This document shows positions 48,254 to 56,763 of a DNA stretch of 64,000 nucleotides, piece by piece. A program made the translations under genes and the position numbers. A model generated the notes under the pieces. It was not told the DNA's origin and made no database searches. It saw only the letters and a program-made list of their open reading frames with translations. Every line of letters begins with the position of its first letter. The stretch's first letter is position 1. The stretch is from Chloroflexota bacterium (GTDB lineage: Bacteria; Chloroflexota; Dormibacteria; Dormibacterales; Dormibacteraceae): positions 19,086 to 83,085 of the forward strand of contig VBHJ01000011.1 in assembly GCA_005887685.1 (NCBI GenBank), given 5' to 3'.

Positions 48254-49120
48254 ATGGAAACCCGCCTCACCTCGCGCGGTCGCGAGGTGGTCATCTCCGG
48301 TGATCGTCCTTTCGTGATCATCGGCGAGCGCATCAACCCGACCGGCCGCAAGGTCCTGGCCGCGGAGATGAAGGATGGAGTGATGGATCGCGTGCGCTCC
48401 GACGCTCAGGCGCAGACCGCCGCGGGCGCCCACATGCTCGACGTCAACGCGGGTATCCCCGCAATCGACGAGCCGGCTCTACTCGTGGCGGCCATCAAGG
48501 CGGTGATGGAGGTGACCGACATTCCGATCTGCATCGACTCCTCGATCATCGAAGCGCTGGAGGCGGGACTGTCCGCCTATGAGGGCAAGGCGCTGGTCAA
48601 CTCCGTCACGGCTGAAGAAGACCGCATGGAGCGGATCCTGCCGCTGGTCAAGAAGCACGGCGCCGCCGTGATCGGCATGGCGAACGACGAGACCGGGATC
48701 ACCATGGTCCCCGAGGAGCGACTGGCGCTTGCCCGACGCATCGTCGAGCGCGCCGCCGACCATGGCATACCTCAGGAGGACGTGATCATCGACCCGATCG
48801 CGATGACCGTGGCCGCCGATCCCACATGCGGCTTGATCACGCTCGAGACGATGCGCCTCATCCGGGACAAGCTCGGCAACAACATGACGTGCGGGGCGTC
48901 CAACGTTTCTTTCGGCCTGCCGGACCGGCCGGCCGTCAACGCCGCTTTTCTTCCACTGGCGATGCATGCCGGCCTGACCTGCGCGATCACCAACCCGCTC
49001 GAGGCACAGGTGCGCCGCGCCATCCTCGCGGGTGACCTGCTGCTCGGCCACGACGAGTACGCGATGCGCTGGATCTCGAACTTTCGGGCAGACCAGGCGG
49101 CGAAAGCATCAGCGAAATGA
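48254..49120 (+). CDS. methyltetrahydrofolate:corrinoid methyltransferase (pterin-binding, MtgA/AcsE-like)
   Basis: FVIIGERINPTGRKVLAAEMKDG...GAHMLDVNAGIP...ICIDSSIIEALEAGL...DPIAMTVAADP...GASNVSFGLPDRPAVNAAFLPLAMHAGL. Confidence 0.93.
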   Translation: METRLTSRGREVVISGDRPFVIIGERINPTGRKVLAAEMKDGVMDRVRSDAQAQTAAGAHMLDVNAGIPAIDEPALLVAAIKAVMEVTDIPICIDSSIIEALEAGLSAYEGKALVNSVTAEEDRMERILPLVKKHGAAVIGMANDETGITMVPEERLALARRIVERAADHGIPQEDVIIDPIAMTVAADPTCGLITLETMRLIRDKLGNNMTCGASNVSFGLPDRPAVNAAFLPLAMHAGLTCAITNPLEAQVRRAILAGDLLLGHDEYAMRWISNFRADQAAKASAK

Positions 49121-50943
49121 TCCAGCGCAAGCTCGAGGTCCACTACCTGCCGTTCGACAGGACGACGCGCGTGCCGCCCGGCACGACGGTGTTCAGCGCA
49201 GCGCACTGGATCGGACTTCCCATCGATTCCACGTGCGGCGGCCGCGGCACATGCGGCAAGTGCAAGGTGCGCGTGATCGAGGGACGATCGGACGCCGAAA
49301 CTGCGGACCACCGCCAGCTGCGCCCGTCGGAGATAGAAGAGGGCTGGCGCCTTTCCTGCCAGGCACGCATCTACGAGGACATGACGTGTGAGGTCCCGCA
49401 GCTGCTTCGGGTGCCGAAGGCGGCCACGATGGGCCTCGGCCGGCTGGTCATCCTCGACCCCAACGTGCGGAAGGTGTACTTCGAGCTCAGCGAACCCTCG
49501 ATGGAGGACCAGCGCAGCGACGTCGCACGCCTCAGGGACGCGCTCACCGAGGAAGGGCACGACATGGTCGCCGGTGTCGCCGTCCTGCGCACGCTGCCGT
49601 CGGTCTTTCGTGAGGCCGGCTTTCGCGTCACCGCGGTGCTCGCGGGCGAGCAGCTGGTGGCAGTGGAGGCCGGCGACACGACCGCCGAGTGTTACGGGGT
49701 CGCTTTCGACGTCGGGACGACGACGCTGGTCGGGACGCTGATGAACCTGCGAACCGGGATGGCCGCGTCGGTCCTCTCGACGCTCAACGGCCAGGCGCCG
49801 TTCGGGGCGGACGTCATCTCGCGCATCAGCCACGGCATGAACGGACCCGAAGCGATCAAGGAGCTGCAGGACGCGGTGGTCGGCACGATGAACACCGTGC
49901 TCGGCGAGCTCTATCGCGAGACCGGAGTGTCGCCGTCGCGGACATACGAGGCAGTCGTGGTCGGCAACGTCACGATGCTGCACCTGCTGTTCGGGATCGA
50001 TCCGACTCCGCTGTCGATGTCGCCTTTCACGCCGGCCTTCATGAACGAGCTCACCGTCGAAGCTCGTGAGATCGGCCTGCAGATCCATCCCCACGGCTAC
50101 ATCCAGACCCTCCCCGCGCTGGGCGCCTACGTCGGCGCCGACATCGTTGGCGGGGTGCTGGCGACGGGGGTCGCGCGCGAAGACAAGCTCCGGGTCTTCG
50201 TCGACGTCGGGACGAACGGCGAGATCGTTCTCGGCAACGCGCAGCGCGCGCTTGCCACCGCGGCGCCCGCGGGCCCCGCCTTCGAAGGCAGCCAGATCCG
50301 GTGCGGTATGCGCGCCACCGTTGGCGCGATCGAGGGCGTGCAGCTCGGCGACCGAGTCGAGCTGCAGATCATCGGCGGCGACGTGCCGGCCGAGGGCATC
50401 TGCGGCTCGGGCCTGGTCGACGCGGTGGCGCAGCTGCTGCTCGCGGGGCTCCTCGAATACTCCGGCCGCTTCAGGAAACCCGAGGATGTGCCCGACCATC
50501 CCCTGCGCGACCGCCTGATCGACGTGGACGGGATGCGCGCGTTCCTCCTCGCCGACGGCGTCTACCTGACGCAGCGCGACATCCGCGAGCTGCAGTTCGC
50601 GAAGGGATCCATCGCGACCGGGATCAAGGTCTTGATGGACATCCTCGGGGTGGCCGCCGGCGACCTCGATGAGGTGCTGCTCGGCGGATCGTTCGGCTCC
50701 TATCTCAATCCGGAGAGCGCCAAGATCATCGGCCTGGTGCCGCCCGTCGAGGTCGACCGCATCATCGCGGTCGGGAACTCCGCCGGTGAGGGGGCCAAGA
50801 TCGCGCTCCTCTCGTACCGCGAACGCCAGGTGGCGTTCGAGCTGCCGTCCCGCATCGAGTACGTCGAGCTGTCGGGACGCTCGGACTTCAACGACGCGTT
50901 CATCTCGGTGCTCGGGTTCCCCGAGCTGGCGCCGGTGACATGA
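49117..50943 (+). CDS. corrinoid activation protein (RACo/RamA-like; 2Fe-2S + ASKHA domain)
   Basis: 608 aa; STCGGRGTCGKCKVRVIEG N-terminal 2Fe-2S motif; AFDVGTTTLVGTLMNL, FVDVGTNGEIVLGN ASKHA motifs. Confidence 0.92.
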   Translation: MIQRKLEVHYLPFDRTTRVPPGTTVFSAAHWIGLPIDSTCGGRGTCGKCKVRVIEGRSDAETADHRQLRPSEIEEGWRLSCQARIYEDMTCEVPQLLRVPKAATMGLGRLVILDPNVRKVYFELSEPSMEDQRSDVARLRDALTEEGHDMVAGVAVLRTLPSVFREAGFRVTAVLAGEQLVAVEAGDTTAECYGVAFDVGTTTLVGTLMNLRTGMAASVLSTLNGQAPFGADVISRISHGMNGPEAIKELQDAVVGTMNTVLGELYRETGVSPSRTYEAVVVGNVTMLHLLFGIDPTPLSMSPFTPAFMNELTVEAREIGLQIHPHGYIQTLPALGAYVGADIVGGVLATGVAREDKLRVFVDVGTNGEIVLGNAQRALATAAPAGPAFEGSQIRCGMRATVGAIEGVQLGDRVELQIIGGDVPAEGICGSGLVDAVAQLLLAGLLEYSGRFRKPEDVPDHPLRDRLIDVDGMRAFLLADGVYLTQRDIRELQFAKGSIATGIKVLMDILGVAAGDLDEVLLGGSFGSYLNPESAKIIGLVPPVEVDRIIAVGNSAGEGAKIALLSYRERQVAFELPSRIEYVELSGRSDFNDAFISVLGFPELAPVT

Positions 50944-51527
50944 GCACCACGGCGCTCGTCATCTGCGGCGCGCTCGGCCGCGAGGTGAAGGACATCGTCG
51001 ACCGGCGAGGTTGGGCCGTCGACATCTACGGAGTTTCGGCGCTGCTTCACCTTTACCCCTCGCGGATCGTCGACGAGCTGCGCGAAAAGCTGCACGCCCT
51101 GCGTCCGAGCTACGACAAGCTCGTGGTCGTGTACGGCGAGTGTGGGATGAACGGCCGGCTCGACTCGCTGCTCGAAGAGGTCGGCGCCGCCCGGTTGCGC
51201 GGACCGCATTGCTACGAGATGTTCGCGGGCGAAGATCGCTTCCAAGAGATCGCCGACAGCCGGCCGGGCACCTTCTTCCTCACCGACTGGCTGGTGCGCA
51301 ACTTCGACCGCGCCGTCATCAAGGGCCTCGGCCTGGACCGCGACCCGGAATTGAAACCGATGCTGTTCGGTAATTACGAGGCGGTGCTTTACCTGCGTCA
51401 GGTGCCGAACCCGCGGCTGGCGGAGAAGGCGCGCGAGATCGCCGCATATCTTGGCCTGCCCCTGGAGATCGACGACGTGGGTTTGGGGGAACTCGAAGAG
51501 CGGCTCGCCGCGTTAGTGGAAGCGTGA
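50940..51527 (+). CDS. DUF1638 domain-containing protein
   Basis: VICGALGREVKDIVDRRGWAVDIYGVSALLHLYPSRIVDELREKL...VYGECGMNGRLDSLLEE...FFLTDWLVRNFD. Confidence 0.8.
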   Translation: MSTTALVICGALGREVKDIVDRRGWAVDIYGVSALLHLYPSRIVDELREKLHALRPSYDKLVVVYGECGMNGRLDSLLEEVGAARLRGPHCYEMFAGEDRFQEIADSRPGTFFLTDWLVRNFDRAVIKGLGLDRDPELKPMLFGNYEAVLYLRQVPNPRLAEKAREIAAYLGLPLEIDDVGLGELEERLAALVEA

Positions 51528-51528
51528 C

Positions 51529-51807
51529 GTGGCGAAGTACCAGGTGATGTTCTGGAAGCACATCCCTTCCCAGGTGAAGGCTTGGGACGGCGATTCCGAG
51601 ACCAAACGGATGCTGCCGGACTACTTCCAGGCCGCCATCGACGCCTACGCGATGAAGGACGGCTCGACCGAGATGGATGCGTACCTGGACGGCTGGAAGT
51701 GGGGACCGGTCGAAGAACGCTCGGGCTCGCCCGCTGATGTGCTCGGCCAGGTCATCGACGAGCTGACCGCCGCCAATCCGCGCGCACGCCTCCTGAATCC
51801 GTCGTGA
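51529..51807 (+). CDS. small 'virulence factor'-domain (PF13769-like) protein
   Basis: 92 aa; MAKYQVMFWKHIPSQVKAWDGDSETKRMLPDYFQAAIDAYAMKDGSTEMDAYLDGWKWGPVEERSGSPADVL. Confidence 0.6.
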   Translation: MAKYQVMFWKHIPSQVKAWDGDSETKRMLPDYFQAAIDAYAMKDGSTEMDAYLDGWKWGPVEERSGSPADVLGQVIDELTAANPRARLLNPS

Positions 51808-52253
51808 GCAACTCCATCCTCGACGACCTGTTGAACAGCCAGCAGCTGATGATCGCGATGCTGCGAATCTCGGCTGAAGATCCATCCGCCAGGGTCGGCG
51901 CGTGGGACCTGCGAGACCTCGCCGCCCATCTGGCGGCGACGGAGCGCGACTGCTACGTGCCGAGAATCCGCTCGATCGCGACCGGCGAGAACCCGAGTTT
52001 CGGTGTTTTCACCAACGACGGAACCGATTTCAGCGGGATCCACCTCGACGACGCGCTTGACGAGTGGACGGCGACCCGGACGATGCTGACCGGCTACGTG
52101 CAGACGCTCGACTCCGACCAGCGGACGCGGCTGATCGGTCATCACGAGCGTCACGGGGACGTGACGGTCGATCGCTACCTCGAGATTGCGCTCGAGCACG
52201 ATCGGGACCATCTGCGGGGCCTGGAGCGGCTGGCCGGCGAGGTGACGCGCTAG
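51804..52253 (+). CDS. DinB family protein
   Basis: 149 aa; VGAWDLRDLAAHLAATERDCYVPRI...HHERHGDVTVDRYLEIALEHDRDHLRGLERL. Confidence 0.7.
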   Translation: MSNSILDDLLNSQQLMIAMLRISAEDPSARVGAWDLRDLAAHLAATERDCYVPRIRSIATGENPSFGVFTNDGTDFSGIHLDDALDEWTATRTMLTGYVQTLDSDQRTRLIGHHERHGDVTVDRYLEIALEHDRDHLRGLERLAGEVTR

Positions 52254-52725
52254 CGATGTTGACCTGGATCAGCATCGCCGCCGTTTTCTGAGCCGCCTCC
52301 GCAAGGATTGCCGCGGCGGCGGCATCCGCCCGCAGGTTCGGGTTGCCGTTGGTTTCTAGGTCGTGGGCAAGCTCCATCACCTGAGCCGCCACGCCGGCGA
52401 TCTCGATCGGCACGTCGATCGTCTTCTGGCGCGCGGCGTCCACGTTCTGGCCTGATCGCGACGCTTCGACGAACTCGAGGTACGCCAGCGAGTCCAGCTC
52501 GATGAGCTCCTCAGCGCGCAGGCGCAACGCCTCAGCGCGATGGTGCGCTGCGGTGGCGCCGGGCCATCGACTCCGCGAACGCAAGGCCACCTTCTGGAGG
52601 AGCGCCGCCGACAGGGCGACCACCGCGGCCGCGGCAGACCCGCTCGCGGGCGCCGGGGCGTTCGATGCGATCTCCGTCAGCAGGTGGCCGAGCCGAGCCC
52701 GACCTCGCTGCTCAGGCGTCGGCAC
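52030..52725 (-). CDS. cyclodeaminase/cyclohydrolase (FTCD_C) family protein; C-terminus questionable
   Basis: LLTEIASNAPAPASGSAAAAVVALSAALLQKVALRSR...DSLAYLEFVEASRSG...VDVPIEIAGVAAQVMELA...NLRADAAAAAILAEAAQKTAAMLIQVNIAS; after about 52260 the translation becomes antisense-like R/S/A-rich sequence over the DinB gene. Confidence 0.65.
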   Translation of the reverse strand: MPTPEQRGRARLGHLLTEIASNAPAPASGSAAAAVVALSAALLQKVALRSRSRWPGATAAHHRAEALRLRAEELIELDSLAYLEFVEASRSGQNVDAARQKTIDVPIEIAGVAAQVMELAHDLETNGNPNLRADAAAAAILAEAAQKTAAMLIQVNIASASPRRPAAPGPADGPDRARAQSRGSDRPSRPRDARDDRSAASAGRSRASARSRSASSGSPSTRQARRRGGSR

Positions 52726-54163
52726 CGATCTCTGTTCTGCGCCTTGCGATGAACATCTTCAGCTCCTCGTCGACGCCGGGATCGATGCCGGGGTCGGGAT
52801 ACTCCGCAAGCAGCTGCTTCCAGCGCTCGGCGGCGACCACGTCAGCGGTCCGCGAGCCGAACCGCTGCCAGCGATCGAAATTCTCCGTCGAAGAGATCCA
52901 GGGTCGGTAGAAGCCGGTTCGGTAGTGACGCATCGTGTGCTCGGCGCCGAGGAAGTGCCCGCCGGGTCCAACCTCGCGCAGCGCGTCCATCGCAAGCCCT
53001 TCGTCGTCGACCGGAAGCCCGTGGCCGAGGATCCACTCGAACATGCGCAGCTGTTCGACGTCGATGATGAATTTCTCGTACGACGCAAGCAGCGCGCTCT
53101 CGAGCCAGCCGGCGGCGTGAAGCACGAAATTGACGCGGCCGAGGATTGTCGGCCACATGCACATCATCGATTCGTACGCCGCCTGCGCGTCAGGCGCCTT
53201 GGATGACGTCAGCGCGCCGCCGCCGCGGAATGGAAGCTTGTAATGACGCGCCATCTGGGCGCTCGCCAGGATGCCCATCGCGGACTCGGGCGTGCCAAAC
53301 GCGGGGCTCCCGGACTGCATGTCGGTGTTGGTGAGAAAGGATCCGTAGACGCTCGGTGTGCCGGGCCGGATGAGCTGCACCAGCGCGATACCGGCAAGCG
53401 CCTCCGCCGTCTGCTGGGCCACCGTTCCCGCGAGGCCCATCGGCGACATCGCGCCGGCCATCAGAAACGGCGTCACGATCACCGGCTGGCCTGCCTGCGA
53501 GTACTCGACCAGCGCGCCGAGCATGCGGTCGTCATAGCGCAGCGGGCTGTTGGCATTGATCAGGCTGATGATCGCGGGCGTCTTTTCGATCTTGTCCCGC
53601 CCACCGAAGACGATCGATGCCATCTCTATCGTGTCGAGCGCGCCCTCGGTCGAGATGACGCTTCCCATAAAGGGTTTGTCCGTCCACCGGATGTGGGAAT
53701 AAACCATGTCGAGGTGCCGCGTCCCCAGCGGCAAATCCTCGGGCTCGACTGTCGTGCCCCCCGCGCAGTGAATCTGCTCCACCGCCTGCGACATCTTGTC
53801 GAAGTTCGTGAAATCCTCGATCGTCGCGCCGCGCCGTCCGCGCTCCAGGTCGGTCACGAAGGGCGGCCCGTAGACCGGTGCCGTGACCACGTTGTCGCCG
53901 CCCAGGGTCACGGTCCGCGACGCATTTCGCGCCTGGAGCTCGAAGGTCTCCGGCGCCTTGGCGACCTGCTCCAGGACGAAGGCCCTCTCAAAGCGGACCC
54001 TGTTGTCCTCGACGCGCATTCCCGCCTTCTGGAAGAGCTGGCGCGCCCCGTCGTGGAGGAAGTCGACGCCGATCTCCTCCAGGATGGTCATCGCCTGCTC
54101 GTGGATGGTGTTGACCTCGTCTTTGGACAACAGGTCGTACGGCTTGAGCCGGTTCTTCCACAC
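52712..54163 (-). CDS. trimethylamine methyltransferase family (MttB superfamily), non-pyrrolysine, MtgB-like
   Basis: 483 aa uninterrupted; LLSKDEVNTIHEQAMTILEEIGVDFLHDGARQLFQKAGMRVEDNRVRFERAFV...NFDKMSQAVEQIHCAGGTTVEPEDLP...GTPESAMGILASAQMARHYKLPFRGGGALTSSK. Confidence 0.92.
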   Translation of the reverse strand: MWKNRLKPYDLLSKDEVNTIHEQAMTILEEIGVDFLHDGARQLFQKAGMRVEDNRVRFERAFVLEQVAKAPETFELQARNASRTVTLGGDNVVTAPVYGPPFVTDLERGRRGATIEDFTNFDKMSQAVEQIHCAGGTTVEPEDLPLGTRHLDMVYSHIRWTDKPFMGSVISTEGALDTIEMASIVFGGRDKIEKTPAIISLINANSPLRYDDRMLGALVEYSQAGQPVIVTPFLMAGAMSPMGLAGTVAQQTAEALAGIALVQLIRPGTPSVYGSFLTNTDMQSGSPAFGTPESAMGILASAQMARHYKLPFRGGGALTSSKAPDAQAAYESMMCMWPTILGRVNFVLHAAGWLESALLASYEKFIIDVEQLRMFEWILGHGLPVDDEGLAMDALREVGPGGHFLGAEHTMRHYRTGFYRPWISSTENFDRWQRFGSRTADVVAAERWKQLLAEYPDPGIDPGVDEELKMFIARRRTEIGADA

Positions 54164-54224
54164 GCTTTCAAATCTTGACTCAACTCCCGGTGTGGTAACG
54201 TAGGCCCTGCCCGTTGGGGTGCTA

Positions 54225-54241
54225 GGTCCCGCCCGGGGACC
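54225..54241. other. short hairpin GGTCCC-GCCCG-GGGACC in the divergent intergenic region
   Basis: Perfect 6-bp stem read directly; no U-run. Confidence 0.4.
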
Positions 54242-54305
54242 CCTCTTAACCTGACTTGATCCTCATCACACGTTCTGCCCGTACCACTGTCAAGGCTCGC
54301 CTGGC

Positions 54306-56735
54306 ATGAGCATGCCCATACCCGGCGATGTCTTGCCGCTCTGGAACCCGGACATCCCCGGGGAGGAGATCCAGACCGGACGCCTGGGCATCCGCGTCCG
54401 CCCCGGCACGCCCGCCGCGGCCAAGGTCCTGGCCCTCGAGGCGCACGGCGGCGCCGAGCTGCTGCGCCAGTTGCTGGAGGACCAGAAGGTCATCGACGGC
54501 ACCTACAACGTGGTCAAGCCGGAGAAGCCCCTCGAGTTCATCGGCCAGGTCAGCACCACGCTGCTCACCGGCAAGCTCGGCCGGACGCCCATGGGGCTGG
54601 CCCTTGAGATTACCGACTGGCAGGAGCTCGAAGGCGCCTACGAGATGGAGAAGAACCGCCTCCGGCTTGGCTTCCAGGAGCTCCACGTCGTCAAGGAGTG
54701 GGACGGAGACCTCGAGGGCTTCACCGCCATCGCCCTGCGCGAGCAGGCCAAGACTCACCCCCTTCTCGACTCGACCATGCGCTTCATCGAGCACCTCCGC
54801 GACTACCGGGAGAAGCTCGCCGAGGCCGCCGTGCGGCGCTACGAGGCGACCGAGCAGTGGATCGAATGCCCGAAGTGCGAGACCGAGGTTCCGACCTCGA
54901 ACGGGATCCACTGCCCGAACTGCGGCGAAGACATGCGGGGCGGTGAGTACGTGCGAGCCATCCTCCACCTGGTCGACGACGCCGACGGCCGGATCTACCG
55001 CGGTATCGACTCTCTGACCGTCCGCTCGGCGGGCTTCCCGGAATACCGCGGAATGTCGCTCGACCGCATCCAGGGTTCGAACCTCTGGGTCAGCTTCCGC
55101 CGCTACGATCCGCTGCCCGACGAGGGCATCGTCCTCCCCACCGCGAGCGTGGAGATGTTCGAAGCCCAGCGCTCGGTCATCCGCCAGCTGCAGATCGGCA
55201 GCCCCCGGAGCGGCGCCCTCGCGGCGCAGCTGGCCGACACCGGATGGCTCGGCACCCCGCCGCGCGTGCCGCTGGACGGCAAGAAAGCGCATCACCTGCC
55301 CGACCCGAACGAGGAGCAGGCGGAGGCCGTGGCCCGGGTCATGGGCATGCGGCCGGGTCAGCTCTACCTCATCCAGGGCCCGCCCGGGACCGGCAAGACG
55401 ACCGCGATCGTCGAGTCGATCCGCCGCATCCTCGCCCGCAACCCGAACGCCTCGATCCTCATGTCCTCGCACTCGAACGACGCCGTCGATACCGGCCAGG
55501 AGCGGCTGCTCGGCTTCTCGCACGTACGACAGGCCCGCATCGCCGAGCCGGGTAAGGTGCCGCGCCGGCTCCGCCCGACTCTTGTCGAGAGCGACGACCT
55601 CGAGGCGTACAACCTGGTCGCCGGCACGTGCAACCGCCTGACGATCGACTCGCGACTGCGATTCAAGGTGTTCGATTGGTTGATCCTCGACGAGGCGAAC
55701 AAGGTGCGCGCCAACGAGGCGCTGGCGCTCATGCCGCTGGCGAAGCGGTGGGTGATGATCGGCGACCTCAACCAGCTTCCCCCCGTGATGGAAGAGGCCG
55801 CATCCACGTTCACCGTCCAGACGCCGCTCGACGAGCTCGTGCGGGACGACAGCTTCTACGGCTGGATATGGGACAAGGTCCCCGCCGGCTCGCGGATCAT
55901 GCTGCCCCGCCAGTACCGGATGCGCGAGCCGATCGGCCGCGTGGTCTCGGACCTCTTCTACGAGGGCAAGCTCATCCACGAGGCGCCGCATCCGCGGATG
56001 CCGCTGCCGTGGCCGTTCGACCGCGAGCTCGTCTGGGTCGACACCGGTGCCCAGGACGAGTACCGAGACGCGCAGAGATCGGTGGCCAACGAGTTCGAGG
56101 TCGCACTGTGCAAGGACATCACCTCGATCATCAGGCGTCGGGTCCGCAAGGCGAAGCTCGCGGTGATCGCGATGTACAACTCGCAGGTCAACCGGCTGCA
56201 GGGAGCGTTGAAGGGCATCGTCCCGCCGGACGACATCGAGTCGGTGGACGCGTTCGAGGGTCGCGAGTCGGACGGCGTGATCCTCTCCCTCGTGCGCTCC
56301 AACGACCGCGCCGCGATCGGCTTCCTCAACGACCCCAACCGCGTCAACGTCGCGATCTCGCGGGCCAAGAAGCTGCTCGTGATCGTCGGCGACTCGAAGA
56401 CCGTCATCGGAGGCGCCCCTGAGCTCTTCGGCCCTCTGTTCGAGCACTGCAAAGAGGACGGCCTGGTGGCCGGGGTCGGCGCCGTCGTCACCGCCTGCCA
56501 GAGGGTCGGCATTCGCTCGCAGGTGCAGCGTCTGTCACGTCCCCACCGCGGGGACCGCCGGGCCCGCCGGCGGCGCCGCGGCCAGCGCACGCCGCTCGAG
56601 GGCGTGGTGATCGGCGAGGGCGCCATGTCCTCCAACGGGACCGAGCCGGGGCCGTCGCCGGTCGACGCTTCGAACGGGGCTCCTGAGCACATGCCGGAAA
56701 CGGCGCCGGTAGAGTCCCCTAAAGACTCCGAATAG
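54306..56735 (+). CDS. DNA2/NAM7 (UPF1-like) SF1B helicase with N-terminal zinc ribbon
   Basis: 809 aa; CPKCETEVPTSNGIHCPNCGED; QGPPGTGKTTAIVES; WLILDEANKVRANEAL; GDLNQLPPV; LPRQYRM; SVDAFEGRESDGVILSLVRSN; NVAISRAKKLLVIVGD. Confidence 0.92.
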   Translation: MSMPIPGDVLPLWNPDIPGEEIQTGRLGIRVRPGTPAAAKVLALEAHGGAELLRQLLEDQKVIDGTYNVVKPEKPLEFIGQVSTTLLTGKLGRTPMGLALEITDWQELEGAYEMEKNRLRLGFQELHVVKEWDGDLEGFTAIALREQAKTHPLLDSTMRFIEHLRDYREKLAEAAVRRYEATEQWIECPKCETEVPTSNGIHCPNCGEDMRGGEYVRAILHLVDDADGRIYRGIDSLTVRSAGFPEYRGMSLDRIQGSNLWVSFRRYDPLPDEGIVLPTASVEMFEAQRSVIRQLQIGSPRSGALAAQLADTGWLGTPPRVPLDGKKAHHLPDPNEEQAEAVARVMGMRPGQLYLIQGPPGTGKTTAIVESIRRILARNPNASILMSSHSNDAVDTGQERLLGFSHVRQARIAEPGKVPRRLRPTLVESDDLEAYNLVAGTCNRLTIDSRLRFKVFDWLILDEANKVRANEALALMPLAKRWVMIGDLNQLPPVMEEAASTFTVQTPLDELVRDDSFYGWIWDKVPAGSRIMLPRQYRMREPIGRVVSDLFYEGKLIHEAPHPRMPLPWPFDRELVWVDTGAQDEYRDAQRSVANEFEVALCKDITSIIRRRVRKAKLAVIAMYNSQVNRLQGALKGIVPPDDIESVDAFEGRESDGVILSLVRSNDRAAIGFLNDPNRVNVAISRAKKLLVIVGDSKTVIGGAPELFGPLFEHCKEDGLVAGVGAVVTACQRVGIRSQVQRLSRPHRGDRRARRRRRGQRTPLEGVVIGEGAMSSNGTEPGPSPVDASNGAPEHMPETAPVESPKDSE

Positions 56736-56763
56736 CTGAACCGCCGTTTAAGCTTTCGGCGGC

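Noticed and set aside
52712-54163. Pyrrolysine-containing MttB
   Set aside because: The ORF is uninterrupted by TAG over 483 codons, so it belongs to the non-Pyl subgroup.
54190-54245. tRNA or cobalamin riboswitch upstream of the helicase/MttB
   Set aside because: No cloverleaf, T-loop or B12-box sequence found; only a short 6-bp hairpin.
54246-56447. 733-aa minus-strand ORF opposite the UPF1-like helicase
   Set aside because: Antisense shadow ORF in high-GC DNA; low-complexity R/D/V/H-rich translation, no motifs, while the plus-strand ORF has full helicase motifs.
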